15,281 nt of DNA from an uncultured Fretibacterium sp. (GTDB taxonomy: Bacteria > Synergistota > Synergistia > Synergistales > Aminobacteriaceae). The position numbers were made by a program, and so were the translations under genes. Where the stretch lies: the NCBI GenBank assembly GCA_937899395.1, contig CALBPU010000190.1, positions 1 to 15,281 of the forward strand, given 5' to 3'. The notes beneath the pieces were generated by a model that saw only the letters and a list, made by a program, of their open reading frames with translations, was not told where the DNA came from and searched no databases. Shown here piece after piece: positions 15,229-15,281 of the stretch. Every line of letters begins with the position of its first letter. Positions within the stretch are counted from its first letter, which is position 1.

Positions 15229-15281
15229 GAAGAAAGCCTCGTTTTTCTGCTTCTGACGTTTTTTCTTAAATCTTCCAAGAC

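Noticed and set aside
15229..15281. Possible terminator or end of a minus-strand gene at the right edge
   Set aside because: No strong GC stem is seen, and only about 17 codons of an open minus-strand frame are visible, too little to call.
1..15281. CRISPR arrays, tRNA or rRNA genes, insertion sequence ends
   Set aside because: No regularly spaced repeats, cloverleaf-like sequences or transposase motifs were seen on reading.

Overview
The window looks like part of an integrated mobile element from an unidentified bacterium. It joins a moderately GC-rich, phage-type integration/replication end (about 1-2800) to an AT-rich cargo region (about 2800-15281). I cannot name the host from sequence alone. 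The phage-type integrase, the Lar-like protein and the compact overlapping genes would suit a Gram-negative, possibly gut-associated anaerobe, but that is a guess.

Region 1 (1-2131, minus strand) is a tightly packed early operon read right to left: a Lar-like Cys-rich protein, a 24-codon second CPFCGG start that ends at once, a small zinc-ribbon protein, two small unknown proteins, an excisionase-like HTH protein, and a tyrosine integrase that runs off the left edge. Several junctions are stop/start overlaps. A 92-bp divergent intergenic stretch with a 17-bp dyad separates this operon from a plus-strand PrimPol-helicase gene (2224-4167).

Region 2 (4168-6322, plus) is AT-rich and decayed. It holds an LPD7/KfrB-like conjugation-associated gene with two in-frame stops, an intact unknown gene of 134 residues, a second unknown gene cut by TAA, and an XRE regulator frameshifted near its end.

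Region 3 (about 6342-15228, plus) is a large type I restriction-modification locus with an unusual layout: two tandem divergent hsdM paralogues, one hsdS, a DUF2806-like gene, a RelB-like antitoxin and PIN toxin, then hsdR. Each of the three enzyme genes is broken. hsdM1 has an in-frame TAG. hsdM2 has a one-base expansion of a T run and a TGA inside its SAM-binding motif. hsdR has an 8-bp tandem duplication and a later TAA. hsdS, the DUF2806-like gene and the toxin-antitoxin pair are intact. If the lesions are real, this is a recently inactivated RM locus in which specificity, accessory and addiction genes survive. All three stop codons occur as lesions, so genetic-code reassignment does not explain the pattern.
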